Source: Magicicada septendecula (lineage: Eukaryota > Arthropoda > Insecta > Hemiptera > Cicadidae). Taken from it: a DNA stretch of 64,000 nucleotides. Within the stretch, counting starts at the first letter, position 1, and each line of letters opens with the position of its first letter. The notes beneath the pieces are model-generated. The model worked only from the letters and a program-made list of their open reading frames with translations. It was not told the origin of the DNA and did not search any database. The stretch is taken from positions 250,521,542 to 250,585,541 of the forward strand of contig CM068375.1 of the NCBI GenBank assembly GCA_034769895.1, given 5' to 3'. Position numbers and translations under genes: made by a program. Below, piece by piece: positions 13,862-25,500 of this stretch.

Positions 13862-14126
13862 ATTTATTTGTGGAGGTGAATATTTTTGTGAGCCACCTTG
13901 AGGACGGCCGAACCCAGTCCCTTCCCCCTTTACTTACCTAACGGTGCGGTCCTTTCATTCCTTTGTTGCTCACATCCCCTCCAACTCACCATTGAATCAA
14001 CTGTTGAGAGAATAACATTTTTAGGGACCAACTGCAGTAGTCAATGTTTATTTAATTTTATTTTTTTTTAATACTCACTTTATTAATGATGTTTTTCCGC
14101 AGGTGGTGGGTTAGTCAGCGTGCATA

Positions 14127-17100
14127 ATGTCTCGTCCGGAATGTGTAATTTGTGACAAACTGTTAGAAGATGGGACACAGACGGACGAGTGTTGTGAGAG
14201 AAAAAGGATTGAAATCTTTCATTCAAGCCAGTAAGAAGAGACAGGATGGTAAGGTTGTAATATTTAAGAGAAACACTGAAATTGAAGTTCAGGACAAATG
14301 CAGGAAGAATTACGCGACAGAAAAGTCTATTGCTGCTTATTTGAAGAGGGCTCAAGAAAATCCTGAATCAAAACCGCTGCGTTCAAGTATCCCTGACTTT
14401 GCCTTTAAAACTAACTGTTTTTTGTGTGGAGAGGAGGTGCCTCTGGACTATGCCAAGAAACAAATCAAAAAGCCTCCCTCAAAACGCAATTTGGTGTACC
14501 CTGTGAGGAAATTAGCCGTTAGAGAAAATGTGCTCACACTCGCGAGAAAACGAAATGATGAATTTGGGCGAAGTATAGTACAACGTGTAGAGCCAGTTAC
14601 TGACTTGGTAGCAGCTGATGCGCAGTACCATTTTCTGTGCATGAAAACTCTGCACCAGCCCCCACGGACTCTCCATGAAGTTGGCAGACCCCTGGAGGTG
14701 AGGTGGAAGATGCTATGCAAGCAGTTTACTGTTATCTAGAAAACAGTGACGAGGAATGTCAATTCACCATGGAAGAATTTATGGAGCAGATTGAAGGTGA
14801 TTTCCGTCCGCATCCGAGCACTATCAGAAGACACCTCCTTCAGAAGTACGGCGAGGATATTTTGGTTACAACAAGCAAACCTTACGTTGTATGTTACAAA
14901 GCCACTGGACACAAAATCATTAATGAATCCTGGTATCGAGATGTTCAGAAGCTGCCAGAAAAAGAAGAAAAGCGTGCCCTAGTTGAAGCAGCCGCTGCCG
15001 TAATTGTGGAAGACATAAGATCGCAAGTATATAATTTGACTGAATACCCCCCTACAGAAAGGTTTCTACATGAAACTGAGGATCTCATTCCTGAGACTCT
15101 TCGAGTTTTTATGGAAGCTGTGGTGCTCAGCAAAAAGCGAGGGGATCTGGAGAAATGGAAGAAAAAATCAGCAGCCATTGCACATAGCGTGATTAGTGCT
15201 GTGCGGCCTGCGTCATTCCTCTCACCTCTTCAAATCGGCTTAGCAGCATTTCTTTACAAAAAATATGGTTCTCACAAATTGATAGATGTCCTGTCTTACA
15301 TGGGGTTTTGTTCCTCGTACAATGAAGCAACTCGATTTGAAGTGTCGTCAATTATGCGTCCTCCCCTGGCTGTTAACAAACAAGCACTTTGCCAGATGGT
15401 CTATGACAACGCCGATTTCAACATTCAAACTCTGGATGGACGAAACACATTCCACACAATGGGGGGCATCCGATGTGTCACCCCAAAAAATGCTGTTGTC
15501 CCGGGTCAAAAGGTTGCACGGCTGAAGTATGTACCATCAGCACAAATCGTTGGAAGCTTAGGAGCTGTACCACTGAAACATTTTGAAAGGAACAATGATG
15601 TCGGCTTAGCCGCTATTCACATCAATGACCTAAGTACATCGTTCCCTCATACTGAGACTATCGTTCCATCAGTGCCACTCCTACTGTGGCTGTACAGCAA
15701 ATCTAAAAATCTTACAGGAATGTCTGGATGGAATGGTTTTATGGAGGAGGTAACCAAAGAAGTACCTTACCAAACAACATTCATAGACTGCCAACCCTTT
15801 ACAAAGGCATACCGCCATACCTTCGAACAAATTTGCGACTCATATATGCATTATGTTCGAAGTAAGTACAATCAAAGTGCGACAATTGTGTTCGATGGGT
15901 ACTCGGACGGACAGAAGAGTACCAAGTCCATGGAGCGCTTGAGGAGGTCGACCAAAAAGCAGTCCGTGGAGATACAATTTAGCAGCACCATGACACCAAC
16001 AGTTTCACAAGTAAATTTTCTATCGAAAGCGAAAAACAAGGATAGACTAATCACCATGCTGATGACAAAATGCAATGAAAGTGGAATCGCCTCCAAGCAG
16101 GCAGTTGATGATGCAGACACAATGATAGTGCGGACGGCAGAATCCTGGCTTCGGCTCACAAGAGTGTCGCAATTGTGGGGGAAGATGTTGACCTTCTGGT
16201 CATAATGATGGATCTCCAAACTCCCCCCAATGTATATTTCCTCAAGCCAGGGAGAGGTAAAGCCCCTCAGCTCCTCTACCATCCGGGAAGTGCAGTGGAG
16301 AAGAGTGTTGCCAACTACATGCTCTTCCTCCACGCAATGAGTGGTTGCGACTCTACGTCCGCGTTATTCAACCAAGGCAAGGTTAAATTTCTCAAGACCC
16401 TCTCCAAAAATCCGGATCTCGAATCATAGATTACTAAATTCACTGATCCTTCAACCCATCCAAAGGAAATTACAGCTGCTGGTGAGAAATTTCTGATTGC
16501 CCTTTATGGTGGTAACCACCCAAACACAACTTTCAACAAGCTGAGGTATAAGCAATACGTGACATCAGCCTACAAGGCATCAGCAAACACGGCTTCCATA
16601 CCTCCCACTGAAGCTGCAGCTCAACAACACGCCTTCAGAGTTTTCCATCAGGTGCAGCAGTGGATCGGAAACTACTTGGATCCAGAGCAGTGGGGGTGGA
16701 AGTTGACAGAAAATGGGTTGGTTCCCATTACCCCCCCCCCGGCTCCCGAGAGGCTTCTTCAGCTTATATCTTGCAAATGCAAGACAGATTGCCAAGGTCG
16801 GTGTGGGTGTAGGCGAGCAGGACTGTTCTGCACGAAACTGTGCCAGCAATGTGAAGGGTCGTGCTCCAACATCGACGACAATTTGGATGCAGAAGAGGAA
16901 GACGACCTGGACGAACCCCTTGCAGTACCACTGTCTGAAGCAGCTGAGGCGACAGAAGGTATTAATTCATGTAATATTTTGCAGCATTATGCATCTTTAC
17001 TAATCAGTTTTTCTCTATCATAACATTAATCATTCTATTACAATTTTTTCAGTTGAAGAACAGCAACAACTCACTGTTCAGCCTGGACCTTCCACAGCCC

Positions 17101-17130
17101 CTGACCCTTTGCCTGGACCTTCCATTGCCT
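14127..17130 (+). pseudogene. Nuclease of the long-TIR element, broken copy
   Basis: The likely start is ATG 14127 (MSRPECVICDKLLEDG, a CxxC knuckle). The frame changes near 14170-14190 and runs to about 14700 with a second Cys/His cluster (CFLCGEEVPLDY, FLCMKTLH). After a frame change near 14700 a 500-codon stretch follows. Nuclease-like motifs are VFDGYSDG (15887), AVDDADTMIV (about 16101), VGEDVDLLVIM (about 16172, after a frame change near 16160) and AMSGCDSTSALFNQGKVK (about 16335). These parallel FEN1/XPG acidic blocks (EAEA, ATEDMD, LLGCDY...GxGxK). An in-frame TAG at 16427 precedes the last part, which has the cluster CKCKTDCQGRCGCRR...CTKLCQQC (16768-16850) and an acidic tail. A donor near 16961 and the acceptor TTTTTTCAG near 17052 suggest a last intron before PGPS-type repeats. 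Not a host gene, judging by the flanking TIRs. Confidence 0.78.
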
Positions 17131-17773
17131 AAGATCCTTCACCTGGACCTTCTAGTGCCCAAGAAACATTGCCTGGGCCACCAACAACCAAACAGAGACG
17201 ACTAAAATAACTGCGCACATGACATCAGGTATTTCTTCATACATCGATACTTCACTATACAACTTATCTGTCTTTTGTAACCATGTTCTAACACTAAATG
17301 CCTTCTTTCTTTTCCAGATGGAGAACCTACTCGAAGTGATGACCCAATCCTGGGCTCGACTTTCACTCATTTCATGACACATGTACATTACTACATACAG
17401 TTTTCATATTCGCTTTATATTCAGTGTAATGTACCTAATATATCGTAAATATAATTTGTTGATGTTTTCATCAAACATGCTTTGCCATCAATTCATTCAA
17501 AACAACCTCTTTTAAGCATAATACATCGAAAGTATAGCGCCGATGAGAGATAGACAGGTGGGAGGGGTCGTTTTGGCTGTAGGGCGCAGAAGGCATTTTT
17601 CGTAATTTTCGCTTTGCTCCCTCCCTCCTTATGAGAAAATTGAATGTTAGAGACGTCTCTTGTAGTAAATGTAATGTACTTTCACGTGGTATAAGGGTTT
17701 TCGTTGATAACATGTATATTTTTCGAGTTGTAGGGGTGGGAGTGGGCGTTTTTGACGTTTTCGCAGAAGGGCC

Positions 17774-18104
17774 AAAAAATCGCTGTTTTTCAGCGCGCTC
17801 TAGCGCCAATATCGCTCGTTAGAAAATCAAAGTTGACTAGTGCGTTTTATAGGAAATTTTGTCTACTTTAATTTTGTATAGAGTGGTCATCTTTGCAAAC
17901 GCATAGTTTTCGAGAAATAAGCGAAAAACTGAAAAAAGTGCGAAACTTTGAGGTTTTTTGCGTTTTTCGTTGTGAACCCGACCTCCTAGAAGGCAGCAAA
18001 CTTGAAATTCGGATTCAGCACCCCAAAAAACATATAGAACCGCTGAGCAAAAAACTTCCGCAATTTAGTTACGGGAAAACCACCATTTGACTGGACTATT
18101 AGTG
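17774..18104 (-). repeat. Right terminal inverted repeat, 331 bp
   Basis: Inverted partner of 13521-13861. It ends GGACTATTAGTG at 18104. The divergence between the two repeats is low enough to align by eye throughout. Confidence 0.92.
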
Positions 18105-18279
18105 CACGCGCTGTACTAACTTTTCCGAGTATTGACGTAATCAAAACTCAGACGACTGGATTTTGCCTATCAGCAGTTTTTGTCTCCAAAATTATTTGAC
18201 AACCAAAATGATTAATTTGAATTAGAAATACTTTTGAAATAATAGATAAAATTAAATATAATGACCGTTGTTTTTAAAG

Positions 18280-20770
18280 AACGCTTCTCTCACGACCGGT
18301 GTTGTCACAGAGAGTGAACATGTTTTCTGGTCTACTATGCCGTGGTCTAATATTTTCATTATTTAAAACGCCAGACCGATTGTTGAAAACCGGAAACATT
18401 GTCGTCTTGTTCAGCTTCAGATGTCGGCTGTAGCAGAACATGCACTGTCCAGTGAAGACCATTTAGTCTTGTTTGCGGAGACCCCGATCCGGTTCCAGAG
18501 GGAAGCGATCGAGATATTCAAGCATGGCGTCCTGAATATAAATAGACGTGATGCTCTGTAGGGTTGTGAGGATGTATGTCATATGACACGTCCCCAAGAG
18601 TTACATGTACCGAGCTACAAGAAGGATCTCCTGCCATGTGTTCTGGCCCAGAAACGGAATGTTTACACTTTTGCGGGCCGTTAAACGGCATGTTCGTGCT
18701 ATTTCGTGCTAGTACGGTATTTGCCGAGCCCGTTTCCAAGTATGACATGGACGTTCACGGTACCTGCCGGCTTCCAAGACCGGCTATGAGACGATTATCT
18801 TGGGCCCTTGCCGCTCGTACGTGCAAGACACCGCACGGTGTCATGAACAAGAGAGCGGACACCGAGTGTTGCGAGAAGCAAACTGATGTGTGGCGCTTTA
18901 GTCGTTAGCTGAAGTCGCCTGTCAAGAACGTTTTGCATAGAAGCAAGGTATCACCAGACCGGGGCAGCGCAGAAGATGATAGGCAACAAATCCGCATTGA
19001 CGATTTATCTAGCTTATCTAGATAAGTTTATCTAGCTTATGGGTTTCGTCTGGACAGAAACAGAGAACTCAAGGTGGACACCGAGGTACTTCACTTCTAT
19101 AGACTAGGGCAGGTACGTTCTACCGATTCTCATTCGGCCTCGCGGTTCCATCCGACGCTTGGAGAATAACACCGTGAAGCTCTTGGCCTCGTTGACAGCA
19201 ACTTTCCAGTTGTCAGACCAGTCCACAAAAGTGTCGATTTAGCGCTGTAGTCGTATATTCGCCTTGTTAGTGTTCCGATTGGATGTATAAACCGCCATTT
19301 CGTAAGCAGGTAGAACTATCTGGACTCCAGGCTCCCTGGATAAGCCGTTGATGTAAACGAAAAACAGGAGAGGCCCTAAGATGCTACCTTGAGGTGGTAC
19401 CCCCCTTGAGGTAACCCAGAGAGGCGCTCGGAAGAGATGTAATCATATATTTTCACGCAGAAGTCTTTCTCCATCAGAAACTTCGTAATCAAATGAATGT
19501 AGCAGTCTGAGAGCTGGATTTCCCGGAGCCTGGATAAGAGCTATTTGTGGCACACCTAGGAAAAAACTTACGGTCTGCTCTTTCCGACACCCGGTGACCG
19601 CAATGCCTTCAGCTGATGAGTGGTGGAATGACCCACGCGGAAGCCGAACTGTTCTGGGACCAGATCGTCAAATTTTCGTAGGTGTTCCTGTTCTCGCGTA
19701 TAAGAGCGGTATTCGAATCGCCGGCCGGGGCAGGAGCATTTCTTGGTCAGAGTTCAACGAGCCGATCTGAGACCTCATCCCTAGAGATGGGTTCGACCAC
19801 GGCAATGATAGGAAGAGACAGAGAGTCTTCCATATCGTTCTCAACTTGCTGATCGGACTCTCAGTCTACGAGCGGATTAGGAGTAAACAGTCGTTCGAAA
19901 CACAAGCCTAGAAACTCGACCTTCTCCTTCGGGAGACCTAGGGGTTATCCGAACCGTCCAGCAATACGAGGCCGATAACGCTTCCCCGTCAATCACAGGT
20001 CCGCTGCCAGCGTATCCAGAGAAAAGACTTCCGCTTCCTCTCTCGAGTGAAAAGACATGTCTCTTCAGCGATCCGCTGTAGTTGGGCCGGAATCCGGCCT
20101 TCATCCTAAAAGACGCATCAACCGCAAAAATGACAGCCTCGTCGAACGAGTCAAGTGCCGCGTCGATTTGGCGGATGACCGAATGATCCCGGCCTTGGCA
20201 ATCGATGACTAAGCGCCGGGCCATTCCCATTCTACCACATTCCTGAGGTCTCTGTGAATGGCGTGCTGGGTAGCGACGTGGATCTAGATTGGGAGATGAT
20301 CAGACGACAGTTCCTTTAAGAAAATCTCGCCAGATAAGCCTTGTATCACCGCTATATCCAAGACATCGGGAGCCGCGTTGGAATAGACGCGAAGAGACCC
20401 TAACCTTCAATTAGTCCTGGTGGCCGGTGGTTATACGTGCTAAGATACGGCCAATTAGGGCGCACAGCTATCGCGGCGCAAGTAATGGTAACAACCTGAA
20501 CAGCTACAAAAAAGTTACTTACACAAGTGTGCTTCTGGTTCGGTTTTACGGAGAAATCCGAGGCGATCTGCTTCACTCATAAACCTATTTCCCGATGTCA
20601 GTCCCTCTCCTTAGAAGAGAAGCCTGGAATCGGTGAAGTATTTGGGCGTCCCGCTTGTCCGGCTCTAAGCGTCAACGCCCACGTGATTTGAACCCTCAAT
20701 AAGGCTGACGGCGTCCGAGCCAAACTGTTTCCCATCGCAGCCACCTGGCTCTGCGCACAAAACTTACTGT
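18280..20770 (-). mobile_element. Degenerate Jockey-type LINE
   Basis: A GC-richer island whose minus strand retains, in shifting frames, LINE reverse-transcriptase motifs: QIDAALDSFDEAVIFAV near 20150, VPPQGSILGPLLFFVYING near 19370, MAVYTSNRNTNKA near 19290 (normally just after the YADD box, here altered), DNWKVAVNEAKSFTVLFSK near 19190 and EVKYLGVHLEF near 19090. The 3' part (18280-18930) is not recognisably coding. It differs in sequence from the LINE at 11766-13050, so it is a separate and older insertion. Confidence 0.8.
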
Positions 20771-21490
<720 letters not shown>

Positions 21491-21749
21491 CTTGAAAACT
21501 GAAAATGCGTTAATAAACAGCTTATCCTACGTTAACATCAGCCTTCTGTCAAATTATGGAAACTATACAACTGTTTCTGTTTTACACAGTTTTGGAACAA
21601 TTATAAATTATAATATTATATATCCTGTCCAATTGATAGAATCTGTTGAAGTGCAGTGATTGGTCAAATACCAATAATCAGTAATTACAATTGGAATTTA
21701 ACGTTCACATACTTAATGCAGACAAGTAGACCACACACGCACACACACA

Positions 21750-22256
21750 CAGTTCCGGATTTAAGATTTTTGAAACCCTCTGCCAAGTTTTCTGAGCCCC
21801 CCCCATCTGTGATTTTGAAATAATATATATATTGCAGAAGTAATTTGATGTCAGATTAATACTATCAAATTTAAAACCAGTAGGCTACTATAAAAAAGCA
21901 TGCTTTCATTTACCAACCTTTTTCAAAATATTAAGAACCATGAAAAAGAATTGAGTAAATTAATTTATTTTTTATGTAGAGTAACTTAACTAAGCTTATT
22001 CAGAAATTTAACGTTCAAAATTCGCATGCGCAGATTAGTTTTCAAGGATGCCAACGTCTTAAAAATAAGCGCACAATATTTAAATAAGAACTGTCTCCCA
22101 TTTGTATTATTAACAAAAATTCATCATTTAATTTCAGAAAATCATACTTAAATAAATCAAAGTGACTACTTTTATAAAAATACTTCTGTTTAAAAAAATA
22201 TATCTGTAGCTTGTGGCCTCCTCTGAGCCCTCGGCCTAGTGGCAAATCCAGCACTG
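21750..22256. mobile_element. hAT-like MITE, 507 bp
   Basis: Ends CAGTTCCGGATTTAAG (left) and, inverted, CAGTGCTGGATTTGCC (right), flanked by CACACACA on both sides (21742-21749 and 22257-22264). The 8-bp duplication and CAG...CTG ends fit hAT. The duplicated copy of this locus at 23660 has the CA tract uninterrupted, which serves as an empty site. No transposase is present. It lies just downstream of the LRR1 stop codon, in its 3' flank. Confidence 0.75.
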
Positions 22257-22337
22257 CACACACACAAACACAAGACAAGTACCTACAGCACCTATTCAGT
22301 GATTATAATAAAGAATTGTGGTGTACGGGGTTTTACT

Positions 22338-22569
22338 TTAGGCTATATAATGTTCAATTAGTTTGTAACATTTATACGAACAACAGCGGATGGCAATTGG
22401 AACTTCTGGGTAACCACTAAAATTGTCTGCAATCTCTTGTATCGGAACATGACAGCGTACAATGCGAACACTTGTATCATGAAACACGACCGATCCACAG
22501 CGACAACAGTAAGCCGCTTTCAGATAGTCTGCAAATTTGGACGGTATACTGTACTCCCAGAAAGGAAAT
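22338..22569 (-). CDS. LRR1: LRR1 terminal exon
   Basis: Acceptor TTCTGCTTTCAG directly before 22569; stop TAA at 22338-22340. 232 nt: one base completing the Gly codon from the previous exon plus 77 codons including the stop. It reads FPFWEYSIPSKFADYLK, then CCRCGSVVFHD and RCCSYKCYKLIEHYIA. The two cysteine groups could bind zinc, and the IPxxFxxYL segment falls where a CUL2-box would be expected. Its 3' part is duplicated at 23665-23873. Confidence 0.88.
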
Positions 22570-25500
22570 CTGAAAGCAGAACATGTAATTAGTTGTTACT
22601 GTAATATATAAACTATCTTTCAACTTACTGGGTTGTCTGTCGCTTAATCGGAAATACACATTGTGATTAAGTTGTCTGTGAGAAAAATTTGGTGTGTGTG
22701 GGGGGGGGGAGATAGAGAGCACGAGAGAGAGACAACGATTCCGAGAGAATTAGTACAGACCGAAATATCTTAAACAGACCTAGTTTTCATCAAATAAAAT
22801 TCCTGTAATTTTTTAATGCAATTTCTACGGACTTCAGTGCATTTCTTCTTCTGATAGTTCCTACCCATTTTGGATGTTCGCTATCATACAGACTATTTTA
22901 ACTTTCTGTACTATATATATAATAGCGTTGCTACAGCTAGTGCCGTCTCCCTTCCTTCAACCTGGCTTTCCAATTCTCCCGATGTTCCCATTGTCCTTCC
23001 TCAAGTCCTATACGTTGCATAGATTCATCCATTTTGTCCCTCCAAGATCTTCTCGGTCTTCCCCTTTTTCTCCTTCCTAATGGACTCCATTCCGACACTT
23101 TATTGATCCACCTATTTTGGGCTCTCCGTTCGATGTAGTCAATTACACATCTTTCCGTTTCCATTCTTCTGATCTCCTCGTTTGTTATTCAGTCTGCTCT
23201 CGTTATTCCACAGCACCTCCTCCAATATTCCATCTCTGTTGCAAGAATCTTTCTTTCATTCTTTTTGTTAATAACCCATACTTCTCGCTGCATAACTTTC
23301 TGTACTGCTGCATGGAATAAGTCAGTTGTATTCATGCCAAACCAGGTCCTTAAATTTCTCAGCCATGAGATTCTCGGTCGCCCAACTCCTCTCTTTTCAA
23401 GTACTTTTTCCTGTAGTATGGACTGCAATAAGTAAAATCTGTGTTCATTTCTCATGAGATGTCCCAGACACTGAAGCTTTCTTATCTTTGCTGTGTTAAT
23501 AACTTCCCTTTCTTTCTTCATCTTTCTAAGAACTTCAACATTAGTTATATGTGATGTCCATGAAATGCTCAGTATTCTACTGTGAAGCCACATTTAGAAA
23601 GATTCCAATTTTTTAGTTGTGGTTTCAGTCAAAGTCCATGATTCTACACTGTATAAGAGGACCACACACACACAAACACAAGACAAGTACCTACAGCACC
23701 TATTCAATGATTATAATAAAGAATTGTGGTGTACGGGGTTTTACTTTAGGCTATATAACGTTCAATTAGTTTGTAACATTTATAGAACAACAGCAGATGG
23801 CAATTGGAACTTCTGGGTAACCACTAAAATTGTCTGCAATCTCTTGTATCGGAACATGACAGCGTACAATGCTCAAATATATACATAGCAGCATATAAGT
23901 CTCATCTTTGTGTTTATTGTTAAATCATTACTTTTGATTATTTTGATTCAGTACATTTAGTTTGATTATTTCCAAGTTGTTTAATAATAGTTTCAAAAAA
24001 AGTAGCTTCTATTAAATTCATACAAATACTAATTAACAACATTAAATCTAATTCCAGAATATAATGGAAAATTGTGTCCGAGGGAAGACTTCCGGGATAT
24101 GTAGATGTCCCTTCGCGGCACCATTATTGCAGATAACTTTCCCATACACAAATGTTAGCCAGTAAATGTTTGCAAAGACATTTACTAACCTAACATAACC
24201 TATTTAACGCCCTTTCACTTACATTCATAAAACGGCATTTGCTGGATTCTTTTCCAATCACCTGTGGAGTTGTCACCTTAATTATGTATCCAGTTTAATT
24301 TTTCAGAATTGCTTTCATGGCTATGTTTTTTTAATTCAGGAGTCTAAATTTCTATGGCTGATGTCAAAGGATGCCTTAAATATGGTTAGATTGCTTAATG
24401 TTCTGTCCTGATAAATGCACATGTTTTTAAAATAGTTTTGTATCAAAATATTGTTTACAATTCCATACAACAATAAGTATACTAAGTTTAATAGTGTGTG
24501 CTTACCCTGTAGATACTATGAATTTGGCAAGAGTTTCAAACAAGGATGGTACAGTAATGATGTCAAAATCCTCAGGTTTCAGCAGCCGTGGTTCGCTGGT
24601 GTATGGGTGAAACAGATAATTGTCTAAATCGCTTCCGCATGTATCCAGAAGGTAGAAACGTTTCTTACGATACATCCATCCAGGCAAAATTTGCAGCCTG
24701 TTGTAGGTCAAGTGTAAACACCTGTACAAATCTACATATAAATTTCTAAACACAAAATAAACATGAACAGTGAAATTACAGAAAATAACATCTGTTGCAG
24801 TGTGCAGATGCTCCGGACTTGTGCAGATGATAAGTAATTTATCACGTAAGAGTTTACTGCTGTTACTTCCAGAACAGATTAATTAACAACCCGCCAAAAG
24901 TCTCAGTAGTGACTCGTTTCACAAAAGTTACACTTTAGTGAATGAATCATTACATCCTAAATCAAAACTTATATTAAATGAATCATTTAAATGAAAGTTA
25001 TATTTTAAATTAATCATTTACTCTACATACAACTTCAGGTTTGAATATACAAAAAATTAAAAAATCTAATAAAAAACTGGACATGCAATAAAACTGATGG
25101 AGTTGTGTGAAATTCATTTCTTTAGCGGAATTCTTGGACACAATAGAACCTCTGTCAACCGAAACAAAGGTGGGAAGGTGGTTCCGGATAACCAAAATTT
25201 CGGATAATAATTAAGATATCATTTTTTAAAGTGTGAGGTAAACTAACTGGAGGCAAATATATAATGTTATCAAAGATTTTAACAAAAATCAAACTGTTTA
25301 CATAAAGTCATTTTTCAACACTAGTTTTATGATTTTTTTTTTTTGAAATATCATATTTTACTTTGCTTTTTCTTTTCACATCGCTTTCTTCCAGCAATAG
25401 CTCACCATCGCTTCATTAGTAGAACGTCAAGAGAACTTTCATTCTTCAGATCGTTCGACGAACCGTAATACTATCTGAAAATATGAATAAAAATCCGTGA

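Larger units (their letters stand above)
13521..18104 (+). mobile_element. Long-TIR DNA transposon with FEN1/XPG-like nuclease
   Basis: 4.58 kb bounded by near-identical inverted termini: 13521-13861 and 17774-18104. Outer ends read CACTTATAGTCCAGTCAA and, on the opposite strand, CACTAATAGTCCAGTCAA. The inner ends share CAGCGATTTTT/AAAAATCGCTG. No convincing target-site duplication is visible (left flank GCCTT, right flank CACGC). It carries one plus-strand gene (from 14127) with a zinc-finger-like N-terminus, a PIN/FEN1-like nuclease region and a C-terminal CXC-type cysteine cluster, with a probable 3' intron. No RNase H-like DDE triad was found. The CACTA-like ends and XPG-like domain recall CACTA and Academ elements respectively, but I cannot assign a superfamily. 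Confidence 0.85.

Noticed and set aside
18576-18908. 110-codon plus-strand frame near the degenerate LINE
   Set aside because: It lies antisense to the LINE 3' part, and its composition shows no domain; GC-rich sequence makes a chance open frame likely.
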